From assembly GCF_001687365.1 (NCBI RefSeq), contig NZ_LGLV01000010.1:210999-274998 (forward strand): a stretch of 64,000 nucleotides of DNA, written 5' to 3'. How positions within the stretch are numbered: the first letter of the stretch is position 1; each line of letters opens with the position of its first letter. This DNA is from Pararhizobium polonicum. GTDB taxonomy: Bacteria > Pseudomonadota > Alphaproteobacteria > Rhizobiales > Rhizobiaceae. Of the stretch, positions 19,032 through 28,466 are shown piece by piece. Both the position numbers and the translations under genes were made by a program. Below the pieces are notes generated by a model that saw only the letters and a list, made by a program, of their open reading frames with translations, made no database searches and had not been told where the DNA came from.

Positions 19032-20075
19032 TCAGGCCTCCTGCCTGCGCAGCAGCGTCGTGGCGGAAACGACGAGCAGGATGAGAAGCCCCTGGACGCC
19101 GCTGACCAGCACACTGGAAATGTTGAGAAGCTGGAAGCCGTTGACGAGGAAGCCGACGAACAGCGTGGAGAGAAGCGTGCCGATCACGGTCGGCACCAGT
19201 CGTCGTGAGAAGACCGAGCCGAGCAGGGCGGTGACCACCACCGGCAGCAGCATTTCGCCGGACCCGGTGGTGCTGCCGCTGAGATTGGAGACCGACAGAA
19301 TGCCGGCAAACCCGCCACACAGGCCGCTGGCGACGAAAGCGCCGGCAAGCAGCCGGCGGACAGGCAGGCCGGCGGCGCGGGCGGCATCGGGAAATTCACC
19401 GACCGCGTAGAGCCGAAGTCCAGTCGGGGTATATTGCACGATCGCGGCGGCGATCAGCGTGAAGACGAGCAGCACATAGGCGAGCGCCGGAATGCCGAAC
19501 GGGCCGGATGATGAAAGGGCCGTCAGGAGCGGGGTCGAGGCCGGGATGACGGTATTCTGCGTCAGCACCAACTCAAGGCCGGCGACGATGTTCATCACGG
19601 CAAGTGTCGCCAACAGCGGCACGATGCCCGCGCCGACGACGGCGATGGCGTTGACCAGACCGATCAAGCCGCCGGTGAGCAGGGCTGCCGCGACGGCGGT
19701 TGTGTCGCCATAGCCGAGCTGGGCAACCGTCGCGTAGACGGCGGCGCTCAGCCCCATGTTGGCGGCCAGCGACAGGTCGATGCCGCCGGTGACGACATTG
19801 GAGCCGCCGGCGATCAGGACGACAGTCAGGCCGATGGCCAGCACGCCGGAAATGGCCGACTGGCCGAGCACGTTGCCGATATTGCCGACGCTGAGAAAAT
19901 AAGGTGCCGTTGCCGAAAAAACGAGAAGGATGGCGACGAACGCGATCAGCGATCCGGCACGCAGCGCTGTTGCGGCCAGATTGGCGCCTCGGCCCGATCG
20001 GCCTTTGTCTGAACGGAATGTGGATTCATCCGGTTCGAAATGGATGGTGGGCGCGAGCTGGATGTCAACCGACAT
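19032..20075 (-). CDS. Ribose-type ABC transporter permease (system 1, first permease)
   Basis: A 347-residue RbsC-like permease. The signature is GVLAIGLTVVLIAGGSNVVTGGIDLSLAANMGLSAAVYA. The start at 20075 overlaps the ATPase stop by 11 bp, showing translational coupling. The N-terminal about 40 residues are hydrophilic before the first membrane span (LIAFVAILLVFSATAPYFL). Together with the next gene it forms the membrane channel of importer system 1. Confidence 0.9.
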   Translation of the reverse strand: MSVDIQLAPTIHFEPDESTFRSDKGRSGRGANLAATALRAGSLIAFVAILLVFSATAPYFLSVGNIGNVLGQSAISGVLAIGLTVVLIAGGSNVVTGGIDLSLAANMGLSAAVYATVAQLGYGDTTAVAAALLTGGLIGLVNAIAVVGAGIVPLLATLAVMNIVAGLELVLTQNTVIPASTPLLTALSSSGPFGIPALAYVLLVFTLIAAAIVQYTPTGLRLYAVGEFPDAARAAGLPVRRLLAGAFVASGLCGGFAGILSVSNLSGSTTGSGEMLLPVVVTALLGSVFSRRLVPTVIGTLLSTLFVGFLVNGFQLLNISSVLVSGVQGLLILLVVSATTLLRRQEA

Positions 20076-21609
20076 GGCGGAGCGTCTCCGAAGATCCGGT
20101 GGATGTGGCAAGAACCTCGTCCGGCGAGGTCTCGGAAGAAATGAACTCGCGCACGACATGGCCGCGGAAAAGCACGAGGATGCGATCGGTGATGCCGATC
20201 AGCTCCGGCAGGTCGGACGAGAGCACGATGATGCCGGCACCGCGGGCGGCGAGGTCGCCGATCAGGTTGTAGATTTCGACTTTCGAGCCGATATCGACGC
20301 CGACCGTGGGCTCATCGAGCAGATAGACCTCGGAATGGCGGCTCAGCCATTTGGCGATCGCCACCTTCTGCTGGTTGCCGCCCGAGAGCGTGCGCACGAG
20401 CGCATCCCTGCCTGCCGTCTTGATTTCAAGGCGGCGGATCAGCTCGTCCGCTTCGCGCCGCTCGTCGCCGAAATCGAGGAAGCCGAGGCGGGTGAAGCGT
20501 CTGAGCGACGACAGGGTGATGTTTTCCGAAACGCTCAGGTCCAGCGCCACGCCATTGCCGCGCCGGTCTTCCGGCACAAGCGCCACATGCCGATCGACGG
20601 ACTGGGCCGGGTTGACCGAACGCACGGCCTTGCCGTCGATCTCGATCTGTCCGGAGGTGGCGGTTTCGAGGCCGAACAGCGTGCGGATCAGTTCCTTGGC
20701 ACCGGAGCCGAGCAGCCCCGTAAGGCCGAGCACTTCACCCCGGCGCAGGGTGAGCGAGACGTCCTGATATTTTCCGCGCGCCGAAAGGCGATCGAGGGTC
20801 AGGATATCCTTGCCGAGTGCGACGCTGCGCTTGGGAAACATGTCCGCGATGTCGCGCGCCACCATCAGCCGCGCGATGGCGGTGGCCGATGTTTCGCTGA
20901 GCGCGAGCGTCGCGACGTCCTCGCCGTTGCGCAGGACCGTGACGTGATCGCACAGTTCCTCGATCTCGTTGAGGTAATGCGAGATGTAGATAATCGTCAC
21001 GCCTTCGGCGCGCAGGCGGCGGATCAGCCGGAAGAGGATATCCGCCTCGCGGCGCACAAGGGCTGCCGTCGGCTCGTCGAACACCAGAACCTTCGGCTGG
21101 TCGAGCAGCGCGCGGGTGATCTGCACGATCTGCTTCTCGGCGGTGGAGAGTTCGCTGATCAGGGCGCTGTTGGGCAGCCTGACGCCGAAATAATCATCGA
21201 GGATTTCGCCGGCGCGGCGCTGCATCAGCCGCCGGTCGAGAAAGGGCGTGCCGGCGATACGCGGCTCGCGCCCGAGGAACAGCGCCTCGCCGACGGTGAA
21301 GGTCGGCACCAGCAGGCGGTCCTGATGGATGAAATGGATGCCGAGCTCCTCGACCCGGTGCGGGGTGAGCCTGTCATAGGTCTGGCCATCGATCTCGATG
21401 CGGCCTTCGTCGGGCTGGTGCAGGCCAGCCAGCAGCTTGATCAGCGTTGATTTGCCGGCACCGTTCTGGCCGACGAGGCCGTGAACCGTGCCGCGACGGA
21501 CGCGCAATGAGGCACCGCTCAGGGCTTGGGCTCCGTCGAAACGCTTGACGATGCGCTCGAGATGAATGGCATCGCCGCTTCTGTCTGCGGCTGGTGAAGC
21601 TGCGCTCAT
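20065..21609 (-). CDS. Ribose-type ABC transporter ATP-binding protein (system 1)
   Basis: A 514-residue double-NBD ATPase of the RbsA/MglA type. NBD1 has Walker A GQNGAGKST, a family-typical degenerate signature (LSTAEKQ) and Walker B VLVFDEPTAAL. NBD2 has a degenerate Walker A (GLLGSGAKE), signature LSGGNQQKV and Walker B YLLDEPTVGVDIG. This asymmetry is normal for sugar importers of this class. It lies 81 bp downstream of the binding-protein gene and overlaps the first permease. It energises import across the inner membrane. Confidence 0.93.
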   Translation of the reverse strand: MSAASPAADRSGDAIHLERIVKRFDGAQALSGASLRVRRGTVHGLVGQNGAGKSTLIKLLAGLHQPDEGRIEIDGQTYDRLTPHRVEELGIHFIHQDRLLVPTFTVGEALFLGREPRIAGTPFLDRRLMQRRAGEILDDYFGVRLPNSALISELSTAEKQIVQITRALLDQPKVLVFDEPTAALVRREADILFRLIRRLRAEGVTIIYISHYLNEIEELCDHVTVLRNGEDVATLALSETSATAIARLMVARDIADMFPKRSVALGKDILTLDRLSARGKYQDVSLTLRRGEVLGLTGLLGSGAKELIRTLFGLETATSGQIEIDGKAVRSVNPAQSVDRHVALVPEDRRGNGVALDLSVSENITLSSLRRFTRLGFLDFGDERREADELIRRLEIKTAGRDALVRTLSGGNQQKVAIAKWLSRHSEVYLLDEPTVGVDIGSKVEIYNLIGDLAARGAGIIVLSSDLPELIGITDRILVLFRGHVVREFISSETSPDEVLATSTGSSETLRHVG

Positions 21610-21690
21610 GACATGTCCGTCCTGCTGGTCGATCTGGATCAGAAGAGGCGATCCGGAGAGAGCCCGGATCGCCCGATTGCGGTGCGCGTG

Positions 21691-22704
21691 TCAGCCGATG
21701 CCGAGTTTCTTGCTGACCTCGTTGACGTTGGCCTTGTTGGCGAGGAGCGCCGGGACATAGGTTTCGCGCGGCAGGGTCTGGCCGGCGAGCAGGCGGGCGA
21801 CATTCTGGATCGCCGTGCGGCCGATTTCGGCCGGCTGCTGGGCAACGTCGGCGCCAGCCGGCGAGTTCGGATCGGCAACGAGCTGCAGCACTTCCGGACT
21901 GCCGTCGACGCCATAGGTGCGGATTTCGGTGCGGCCGGCCGCAGCCAGGGCCTGCGTCGCGCCAAGCTGGGGAATATCCCAGGCCGACCAGATCGCCTTG
22001 ATCGAGCCCTTCTCCGGATATTTGTTGAGCAGGGCTGTGATCTGCGTGAAGGCGTCCTGCACGGTGTTCGGAATGACGTCGCGCAGTTCCGGCTCAAGGA
22101 TTTTCACCTTGGGGAAATATTTCACGACATTGACCAGCTGGTCGTAGCGGATGGCGCAGGGCGTCACGCCGTAGAAGCCGTTGAAGACGACGATATTGCC
22201 TTCGCCGCCGATATCGGACACCAGCTGCAGGGCCAGATCCTTGCCGATGCCCCAGTTGTCGGAGGTGGTGTTGTTGATCGAATTGGTCGAGCCGACATCG
22301 ACGGTCAGCACCGGAATGCCGGCATCGCGCGCCTTCTTCAGCCAGGGGTCGATGACACTCAGCGTGCCGAGGATCTGGACGATCGCATCCGGCTTCTGGG
22401 CGATCAGCGTCTGAAGCTGGGATACGAGCTTGCCGTCGTTGCGGCCGGCATCGACTGCGATCGGCTCGCCGCCGAGCCGCTTCACTTCCTCGATTTGGGC
22501 ATTGTAGGCCTGCAGGTCGAAGAAGTGGTCGGTGCCGGTGGCGCTGATGGCGATGCGCTTGCCCTTCAGCGAAAGCTCCTCGTCCGCCGCTGCTGCCGTC
22601 CGGCTGCCGATGAGGCTGGCGCCGGCGAGTGCTGCGCCTGCCACTGCCGAGAGTTTCAACAGGTCACGGCGTCCAACGCCTTGTCCCGACTTTTCCTGTT
22701 CCAT
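21691..22704 (-). CDS. Periplasmic substrate-binding protein, sugar-type ABC importer (system 1)
   Basis: A 337-residue Peripla_BP_4/RbsB-like protein. The N terminus carries a twin-arginine signal (GRRDLLKLSAVAGAALAGASLIGSRTAAAA), so export is probably Tat-dependent, which is unusual for this class. The mature part starts about residue 40 and has the type I fold (KGKRIAISATGTDHFFDLQAYNAQIEEVKRLGGE ... DAIVQILGTLSVIDPWLKKARDAGIPVLTVDVGS). AAGGGA precedes the start. It is first gene of the operon SBP-ATPase-permease-permease-monooxygenase. The candidate regulatory motif lies 20 nt upstream. Confidence 0.92.
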   Translation of the reverse strand: MEQEKSGQGVGRRDLLKLSAVAGAALAGASLIGSRTAAAADEELSLKGKRIAISATGTDHFFDLQAYNAQIEEVKRLGGEPIAVDAGRNDGKLVSQLQTLIAQKPDAIVQILGTLSVIDPWLKKARDAGIPVLTVDVGSTNSINNTTSDNWGIGKDLALQLVSDIGGEGNIVVFNGFYGVTPCAIRYDQLVNVVKYFPKVKILEPELRDVIPNTVQDAFTQITALLNKYPEKGSIKAIWSAWDIPQLGATQALAAAGRTEIRTYGVDGSPEVLQLVADPNSPAGADVAQQPAEIGRTAIQNVARLLAGQTLPRETYVPALLANKANVNEVSKKLGIG

Positions 22705-22724
22705 GACACATCCCTTGTGAGAAA

Positions 22725-22738
22725 ATAATGTCTATAGA
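22725..22738 (-). promoter_or_regulatory. Shared AT-rich motif, copy upstream of system 1
   Basis: On the gene strand it reads TCTATAGACATTAT, 20 nt before the start codon of the system 1 binding protein. Related copies are at 25376-25389, 29746-29759, 25613-25626 and about 31300. A second GTCTAT half-site follows 13 bp away (22743-22748). Operator or promoter element of a common regulon; inference. Confidence 0.5.
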
Positions 22739-22821
22739 ATAAGTCTATTAACGGCCGTGCCGAGAAAGGAATTTCCAAAGAAGGTGGCCGTGCCGGAAAA
22801 CTTGATGTCCTGCGCGCGCCA

Positions 22822-23880
22822 TCAGGCATTGTTGCGTCCAAGCCCGTAGGTGAGCGCGAGCGCTCCCACCAGCACGGCGCCCTTGACGAAGTCCTGCGTG
22901 TAGTAGGGCGCATTGAGCATGGTGAGGCCATTGAGCAGGACGCCGACGAAGACGGCGCCGACGATGGCGCCGAGAACGTTCGGCCGGCGCTTTCCAAGCA
23001 CCGCGAATCCGATCAGCGCCGCGGCGACGGCATCCATCAGCAGCGAACCGCCGGAGGAGACATCACCGCGCCCGACGCGGGCGGCGATGACGATGCCGCC
23101 AAGCGATGCGAGCGTGCCGGAGATGACATAGGCAAGCACCTTCAACCTTGCGGTCGAGGCACCGGCCAGCCGCGTCGCCACCTCGTTTCCGCCCGTGGCA
23201 AACAGCAGGCGGCCGATACGGGTGTGCTCGGTCAGGACATACAGGGCGATGGCGACGAGAGCCATCAGCACGACGGAGACAGGGACGGTGCCGAACAGGC
23301 TGGCGCGGCCGATCAGCAGGAATGCGGGATCGTAGGCGCCGGTGGCTGTCGTTCCATCCGGCAGGATCAGCCCGGCGGAGATGGAGCGGCCGGCGGTCGG
23401 GATCAGCTGCAGGCCGGAAAGGAGAAACATCATCGACAGCGTGGCGAGAAGATCGGGAACCTTGAGACGGACGATCAGGAAGGCGTTGACGAGGCCGACA
23501 AGCGCGCCGAAGGCAAGCACCAGCGGCACGGTCGTAACGGCATCCAGCCCCCAGACGATCATCGCGTAGCTTGCCGCCATGACGCTGGAGGCGGCAACCG
23601 CGCCGATCGAAAGGTCGAAGCCGCCGACGGCCAGCGTGACGGTGACGCCCGCGCCCAGAATCGCAACCACGGCAACCGCCTGAAGAATGCTCATCAGGTT
23701 GCCGATATTGGCGAAGGCGGGTTCGGCGGCGGTAAAGCCCAGCAGGAGCGCGGCCAGCAGGATGAAGACGGCGCCGGATCGAAGCGCGGCGCTGAGGCTG
23801 GAAAGCCAATGGATTGTCTCGCCCTTTGCCGTGGCGCTGCGCGCCGGCGGAGACAGGCTTTCGTCATTGATCGAGGTCAT
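22822..23880 (-). CDS. Ribose-type ABC transporter permease (system 2)
   Basis: A 352-residue RbsC-like permease. The signature is VVAILGAGVTVTLAVGGFDLSIGAVAASSVMAAS, with about 9 predicted membrane segments. The start at 23880 overlaps the ATPase stop by 4 bp (ATGA). The cytoplasmic N-terminal tail is about 35 residues. System 2 has a single permease gene, unlike system 1, so the channel should be a homodimer. It is the last gene before the system 1 promoter region. Confidence 0.9.
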   Translation of the reverse strand: MTSINDESLSPPARSATAKGETIHWLSSLSAALRSGAVFILLAALLLGFTAAEPAFANIGNLMSILQAVAVVAILGAGVTVTLAVGGFDLSIGAVAASSVMAASYAMIVWGLDAVTTVPLVLAFGALVGLVNAFLIVRLKVPDLLATLSMMFLLSGLQLIPTAGRSISAGLILPDGTTATGAYDPAFLLIGRASLFGTVPVSVVLMALVAIALYVLTEHTRIGRLLFATGGNEVATRLAGASTARLKVLAYVISGTLASLGGIVIAARVGRGDVSSGGSLLMDAVAAALIGFAVLGKRRPNVLGAIVGAVFVGVLLNGLTMLNAPYYTQDFVKGAVLVGALALTYGLGRNNA

Positions 23881-25355
23881 GCGTGAATTCCTTGGGAAAC
23901 GGCAGATGGCCCGTGCGGCGCCGGGACGAGGCTGTGATGGTCGATGACGAGGATGCGGTCGGCGACCTCGTACGCCTCTTCCGGGTCGGAGGTGGCGATC
24001 AGCGTGGCGCGGTCGCTCCGTCCGCGGATCGCCTGGATGATGTCGTGGCGGGCGCCGACATCGACGCCCTGGAACGGTTCGTCGAGCAGCAGAAGGCGGC
24101 TCGGCTCGGCTTCCCAGCGGGCAAGCACCACCTTTTGCTGGTTGCCGCCGGAGAGCGAGGCGATCGGGGCCTGCGGGCCGGATGCCTTGATGCGCAGGCG
24201 GGCTATGGCCTTTTCCGCCTCGCGTTGCTCCCGGCCGCCGAACAGCAAGCCATGCGGATACCATTTGGCGAGGTGCGGAAGGCTGATGGTGGCCGCCAGC
24301 GAACTGCCCGGCCAATTCGCCGGCATCAGCGAGGAGCGATGCCGGTCCTCTGCCGCCATGGCGACCCCGGCTGCAATCGCCTGAGCCGGCGTTTCCGGTC
24401 GGTGAGCCTGTCCATTAAGCAACATATGGCCGGACGCAAGGCGGCCAGCGCCGAAGATTGCCGACAGGAGGCGGCTTTTCCCCGCTCCGAGCACGCCGGT
24501 GATCGCAACCACTTCACCCGTATGAATGGCGAGATCGAAGGGAGTTGAATCCGGCAGCAGCCGTGCGCCGCGCATTTCGAAAACAGGCGCGCCCCCGGCA
24601 ATCCGGATATCCGGTCGTGCCGATTGCAGCTTGCGGCCGATCATCGTTTCGATCGCGGCGGAAAAATCGATGGGTCGCCGGAACGCGCCGGCAATCACGC
24701 CGCCGCGCATGACCAGCGCCCGGTCGGCGATTGCTTCCAGGTCGGCGGTGCGGTGCGAAATGTAGAGAATGGCAAGGCCGCCATCGCGCAGGCGCTTGAG
24801 AATATCGAACAGGCGGCGGCTTTCCTCGATCGACAGGCTCGCGGTCGGCTCGTCGAGGATGAGCAGTTCCGCCTTGTTGGCAAGCGCGCGGGCAATGGCC
24901 ACCAGCTGTCGGTCGGCAGCGGACAGATCGGCGAAATCACGGTCCAGCGGCAGCTCGAACCCGGCGGTGTCAAGGATTGCCCGGGCTTGCCGCCGGATGC
25001 CGGAACGGGACACGAAAAAGGGCCGGCCGCGCTCTGCAAAGCGGGTGAGCAGCAGCGTATCGGCGACGGAAAGCCCCGGAGCGCCAACCAGGTCGGTCGA
25101 TTGATGGACGGTAACGACGCCGGCAGCGGCGGCCTCGGCGGGGGTTCGGGGCGTATAGGGCTGCTGCTTCAGGGTGATCGTGCCGCTACCGGCCGGCAGC
25201 ACGCCGGAAAGGATCTTCACCAGTGTCGATTTGCCCGCGCCGTTCGCTCCCATCAGGGCGACGATCTCGCCGGCATCGATCGTCAAGGTCGCGCCGGAGA
25301 GCGCGCGGGTGGGGCCGAAACTGCGGCTGAGCGCATCGATGTGTAGCAGCGGCAT
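23877..25355 (-). CDS. Ribose-type ABC transporter ATP-binding protein (system 2)
   Basis: A 492-residue double-NBD ATPase. NBD1 has Walker A GANGAGKST, a degenerate signature LSAADRQ and Walker B LLILDEPTASL. NBD2 has Walker A GVLGAGKSR (Thr/Ser changed), signature LSGGNQQKV and Walker B LLLLDEPFQGVDVG. It is transcribed leftward with the permease, divergent from its binding protein gene. A copy of the shared motif lies 20 nt before its start codon. Confidence 0.92.
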   Translation of the reverse strand: MPLLHIDALSRSFGPTRALSGATLTIDAGEIVALMGANGAGKSTLVKILSGVLPAGSGTITLKQQPYTPRTPAEAAAAGVVTVHQSTDLVGAPGLSVADTLLLTRFAERGRPFFVSRSGIRRQARAILDTAGFELPLDRDFADLSAADRQLVAIARALANKAELLILDEPTASLSIEESRRLFDILKRLRDGGLAILYISHRTADLEAIADRALVMRGGVIAGAFRRPIDFSAAIETMIGRKLQSARPDIRIAGGAPVFEMRGARLLPDSTPFDLAIHTGEVVAITGVLGAGKSRLLSAIFGAGRLASGHMLLNGQAHRPETPAQAIAAGVAMAAEDRHRSSLMPANWPGSSLAATISLPHLAKWYPHGLLFGGREQREAEKAIARLRIKASGPQAPIASLSGGNQQKVVLARWEAEPSRLLLLDEPFQGVDVGARHDIIQAIRGRSDRATLIATSDPEEAYEVADRILVIDHHSLVPAPHGPSAVSQGIHA

Positions 25356-25375
25356 GGGTCGGCATTCCGATATCG

Positions 25376-25389
25376 TTATTGTCTATATA
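25376..25389 (-). promoter_or_regulatory. Shared AT-rich motif, copy upstream of system 2 ATPase
   Basis: On the gene strand it reads TATATAGACAATAA, 11 of 14 bases as in the system 1 copy. It lies at the same 20-nt distance from its start codon, and a related GTCATA half-site is again 13 bp away. Confidence 0.5.
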
Positions 25390-25612
25390 ATTTGTCATAT
25401 ATTTGGGATTGGCGACAGCCGTATGGGGAGAACAGCTTTGCGAAGTAGTGGCAGCCGGGGCAATTTCTTTGCGGATGGCCGGGCTGCGGCGGAATGTTCG
25501 CGTGGAGCCTCCGCACATCGGTGACGCCCATTCGCTTCGGCAAAACTTTGCCGTGCAGGTTGGTTTCGGCGAAACAGCATTCTCCCTGACCGGTGAAAAT
25601 GGCATCAATTAC

Positions 25613-25626
25613 TCTATTAAATTTAT
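25613..25626 (+). promoter_or_regulatory. Shared AT-rich motif, weaker copy facing the system 2 binding protein
   Basis: TCTATTAAATTTAT, 10 of 14 matches to the system 1 copy in the same orientation relative to the gene, about 90 nt before the start codon. Confidence 0.3.
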
Positions 25627-25715
25627 GGATTGAATATCTAATAGGCGATGCGTCCCGAGGAGGGCAGGCAGCCGCCGGGAGACGCGACCGATTGTCCTCA
25701 GAAGGAATGCGTTCC

Positions 25716-26762
25716 ATGAAATCCCTTTTCCGTCTGGCGGCAACCGCCGCTCTTATTCCCTTTCTCTTTGTCTCCGCCGCCAAGGCCGAAGGCATTGCCG
25801 GTGCGCCCGCCCCATTTGACAAGGGCGGTGTGAAGCTGGCGCTGATCAGCTATATTTCGGCCGGTGATTTCTTCCAGGCCTATCAGGCCGGCGCAGAAGC
25901 GCAGGCCAAGGCACTCGGCATCGATCTCAGGGTTTTCCCCGGCCGTCAGGACGCCGCCGAGCAGCGCGAGCAGATCCTGCAGGCGATCAATCTCGGCGTC
26001 GAAGGGATCGTCGTCGATCACGGCGTTCCGGAATCGCTTGGCGATGTCGTGCAGCAGGCGCTCGACAAGGGCATCAAGGTCGTCGCCTTCGACGTCAATC
26101 TCAACAATCCCAAGGTGCCGCAGGTCGAGCAGAGCGACCACGCGCTTGCCAAGCAGGCGCTTGAGCAGGCCGTCAAGGACAATGGCACCAGTTTCAATGC
26201 CGGTTATGTCTATGTCGCGGGCTTTGCGCCGCTCGATCGCCGCAACGAGGTCTGGGATACGTTCAAGGCGGAAAACAAGGGCGTCGTCGAGAAGGCACGC
26301 TTCGGCAATGTCAGCGATACGACGGCAACCAGCACCGCCGATCAGGCCAAGGCCGTGCTGCGGGCCAATCCTGACATCACAGTCGTTTTTGCGCCCTATG
26401 ACGAATTTGCCCGCGGCGTGAAGCTGGCGGCGGCCGATCTCGGCATTTCCGACAAGCTCAAGATCTATTCGGCCGATGTCTCGACCGCCGATATCCAGGA
26501 GATCGTCGAGGAAGGAAGCCCGTGGGTGGCAACTGTCGCGACCAATCCGGCCGTCGTCGGCGCCGTGTCGATCCGGGCCGCAGCGCTCGAAATCGCAGGC
26601 CAGGAGGTTCCCCGCCAGATCACCGTCGAGCCAACGCTGCTCACCCAGAAGAGCCTGCGCGAAGCCGGCGTCAAGTCGATCGAGGAACTGGCGGCCAAGG
26701 TCCCGGCCTTCAGCGCCAGCGATGCGGTGACGGCCAGCTGGATCCCGGCCAAGCTGTTCTGA
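25716..26762 (+). CDS. Periplasmic substrate-binding protein, sugar-type ABC importer (system 2)
   Basis: A 348-residue Peripla_BP_4 protein with a Sec signal peptide (MKSLFRLAATAALIPFLFVSAAKA, cleavage about residue 24). The fold is clear from GGVKLALISYISAGDFFQAYQAGAEAQAKALGIDLRVF, LQAINLGVEGIVVDHGVPESLGDVVQQALDKGIKVVAFDVNLN and VVFAPYDEFARGVKLAAADLGI. AGAAGGA lies 9 nt before the chosen ATG; the ATG at 25707 is too close to it. The downstream DszC-like gene follows by 73 bp, probably cotranscribed. Confidence 0.92.
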   Translation: MKSLFRLAATAALIPFLFVSAAKAEGIAGAPAPFDKGGVKLALISYISAGDFFQAYQAGAEAQAKALGIDLRVFPGRQDAAEQREQILQAINLGVEGIVVDHGVPESLGDVVQQALDKGIKVVAFDVNLNNPKVPQVEQSDHALAKQALEQAVKDNGTSFNAGYVYVAGFAPLDRRNEVWDTFKAENKGVVEKARFGNVSDTTATSTADQAKAVLRANPDITVVFAPYDEFARGVKLAAADLGISDKLKIYSADVSTADIQEIVEEGSPWVATVATNPAVVGAVSIRAAALEIAGQEVPRQITVEPTLLTQKSLREAGVKSIEELAAKVPAFSASDAVTASWIPAKLF

Positions 26763-26835
26763 GCATTCAAGTATCGGCGGCGGGGCCGATCGTGGCGCCG
26801 CCGCCCTCCTTCTTCCAGAAACCGGAGTTTTTCCA

Positions 26836-28047
26836 ATGAGCCAATCCAACGTCGTCTATGCGGCCGGTCTCGGCGTGACGCGGGACAGCCTGTTTGCCAG
26901 CGCCAGCGAGATTTCAGCCGATCTCTCGGCCCGCGCGGCGGATCTCGACAGGGAAGGCCGTCCGCCCATCGGCGAGATCGTCAAGCTGAAGAAGGCCGGC
27001 CTGCTCAATGCCCTGCACGCCCGCGAGATCGGCGGCGCCGGGCTCGACTGGGCCGATGGCCTCAAGCTGGTGCGCATCCTGGCGCGCGGGGAAAGCTCGA
27101 TCGGCCAGCTGCTCGGCTATCACTATGTCAACAGCCAGTCGATCTACTGGTCCTTTGCCGATCAGGCGCGCGCCCAGGTGCTGGGCGTCGAAACCGTGGC
27201 GCAAAACCTCTATTGGGGCGCGGCGGTCAACCCGCGCGATCCCGGCCTGACGCTGACGCGCCGCGGCAGCGGCTATGTGCTGAACGGCCGCAAGTCCTTC
27301 TCCACCGCCGCCCGCGTGTCCGATTACATCAACGCCAATGCGACGCTCGACGGCAAGATCGCCAATTTCGCCGTGCCGACCGATCGCCCGGGCTATGTCG
27401 CCAATGACGACTGGGACAATATCGGCCAGCGGCTCTCCGATTCGGGCAGCGTCGAATTCCATGATTTCCCCGTCTACGACGAGGATTTCGTCGGCCCGCC
27501 GGCCGATGAAAACGACCTGGCACCGGTGCTGGCAACGTTCAACACGCCGCTGATCCAACTGGTCTTCGTGAATTTCTATCTGGGGGCTGCCGAAGGCGCG
27601 CTGGCCGCCGCCGTCGATTATGTCCGCACCACGACGCGACCGTGGATCACCTCCGGTGTCGAGAAGGCATCGGACGATCCGTATATTCTGGAGCGTGTCG
27701 GCGAGTTTACGGCGTCCCTGAAAGCCTCGGCTGCCCTGGCCGACAGCGCGGCTCTGGCAGTGCAGACGGCCCTGGCAAAGGGCCGGGACGTGACGGCGCG
27801 GGAACGCGGCGAGGCGGCGGCGGAAGCCTATGCGGCCAAGGTGCATGCAACCCACGTGGCGCTCGACATCACCGCGCGCGTCTTTGAAATCACTGGCGCC
27901 CGTTCGACGGCCGAGAAATATCGCTTCGACCGCTTCTGGCGCAACGTGCGCACCCACACGCTGCATGATCCGGTATTCTACAAGGCCAGGGAAGTCGGCG
28001 AATTCGTCCTGAACGGCACGATCCCGGTGGTGAGCCTGTATAGCTGA
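26836..28047 (+). CDS. DszC-like flavin-dependent monooxygenase (acyl-CoA dehydrogenase fold)
   Basis: A 403-residue acyl-CoA-dehydrogenase-fold protein of the DszC/SfnB branch. The C-terminal family phrase is FDRFWRNVRTHTLHDPVFYKAREVGEFVLNG, seen in sulfur-acquisition oxidoreductases rather than in beta-oxidation enzymes. The catalytic Glu region of true acyl-CoA dehydrogenases is not evident. Such enzymes use reduced flavin and O2 on sulfur or nitrogen heteroatoms. It lies just behind the system 2 binding-protein gene, with GGAG upstream of the ATG. The exact substrate is unknown. Confidence 0.85.
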   Translation: MSQSNVVYAAGLGVTRDSLFASASEISADLSARAADLDREGRPPIGEIVKLKKAGLLNALHAREIGGAGLDWADGLKLVRILARGESSIGQLLGYHYVNSQSIYWSFADQARAQVLGVETVAQNLYWGAAVNPRDPGLTLTRRGSGYVLNGRKSFSTAARVSDYINANATLDGKIANFAVPTDRPGYVANDDWDNIGQRLSDSGSVEFHDFPVYDEDFVGPPADENDLAPVLATFNTPLIQLVFVNFYLGAAEGALAAAVDYVRTTTRPWITSGVEKASDDPYILERVGEFTASLKASAALADSAALAVQTALAKGRDVTARERGEAAAEAYAAKVHATHVALDITARVFEITGARSTAEKYRFDRFWRNVRTHTLHDPVFYKAREVGEFVLNGTIPVVSLYS

Positions 28048-28466
28048 GAGGACGACGAAGAAGCCTTGTCCAACCCAATATCAGGGGAGTTGCAGGGCAG
28101 AAACGACGGCATCGGACTATGGGGCAGCCGCTGCTAAATTCAGAAAACTCTTGCAGACGACGCGGTCGTCAAGGATCGCCTTGTCTGCAAACGATAGAGA
28201 TAGTTCGCAGCGGAGACCGGCTCAGTTGTTGCGCTGGATCGAAAGCTTCCCAAATAAACCGCTGCCGGTTGGCCGAATTGTTTTCCATTGATTGATTGTA
28301 GCCGGCCATCCGGGTTGACGAACGGTCCTCAACCCGGATGGCAATCTGGATATCCGGGCCAGACCATAGGGGCTGTTGATCCGCTTATGGGGCAGCAACG
28401 ACGGGGCTACGCACACTCCGTTGTGCCAGGTGATTTTGGTGAAATGGGGTCGTTCCGGCCCTAACT
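28048..28466. other. 420-bp intergenic region with a perfect 14-bp hairpin
   Basis: No convincing gene lies between the two convergent flavin-oxidase genes. It contains a perfect inverted repeat GCCATCCGGGTTGA (28305-28318) / TCAACCCGGATGGC (28329-28342) with a 10-nt loop. Two related short segments also occur, GGGCAGAAACGACGGC near 28095 and GGGCAGCAACGACGGG near 28388. It could be a decayed gene, a bidirectional terminator or an RNA. Confidence 0.4.

Larger units (their letters stand above)
25356..25715. promoter_or_regulatory. Divergent promoter region of importer system 2
   Basis: A 360-bp gap between the divergent ATPase and binding-protein genes. Two copies of the shared AT-rich motif are present: 25376-25389 facing the ATPase gene and a weaker one at 25613-25626 facing the binding-protein gene. 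The middle holds no gene that I can support. Confidence 0.5.
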
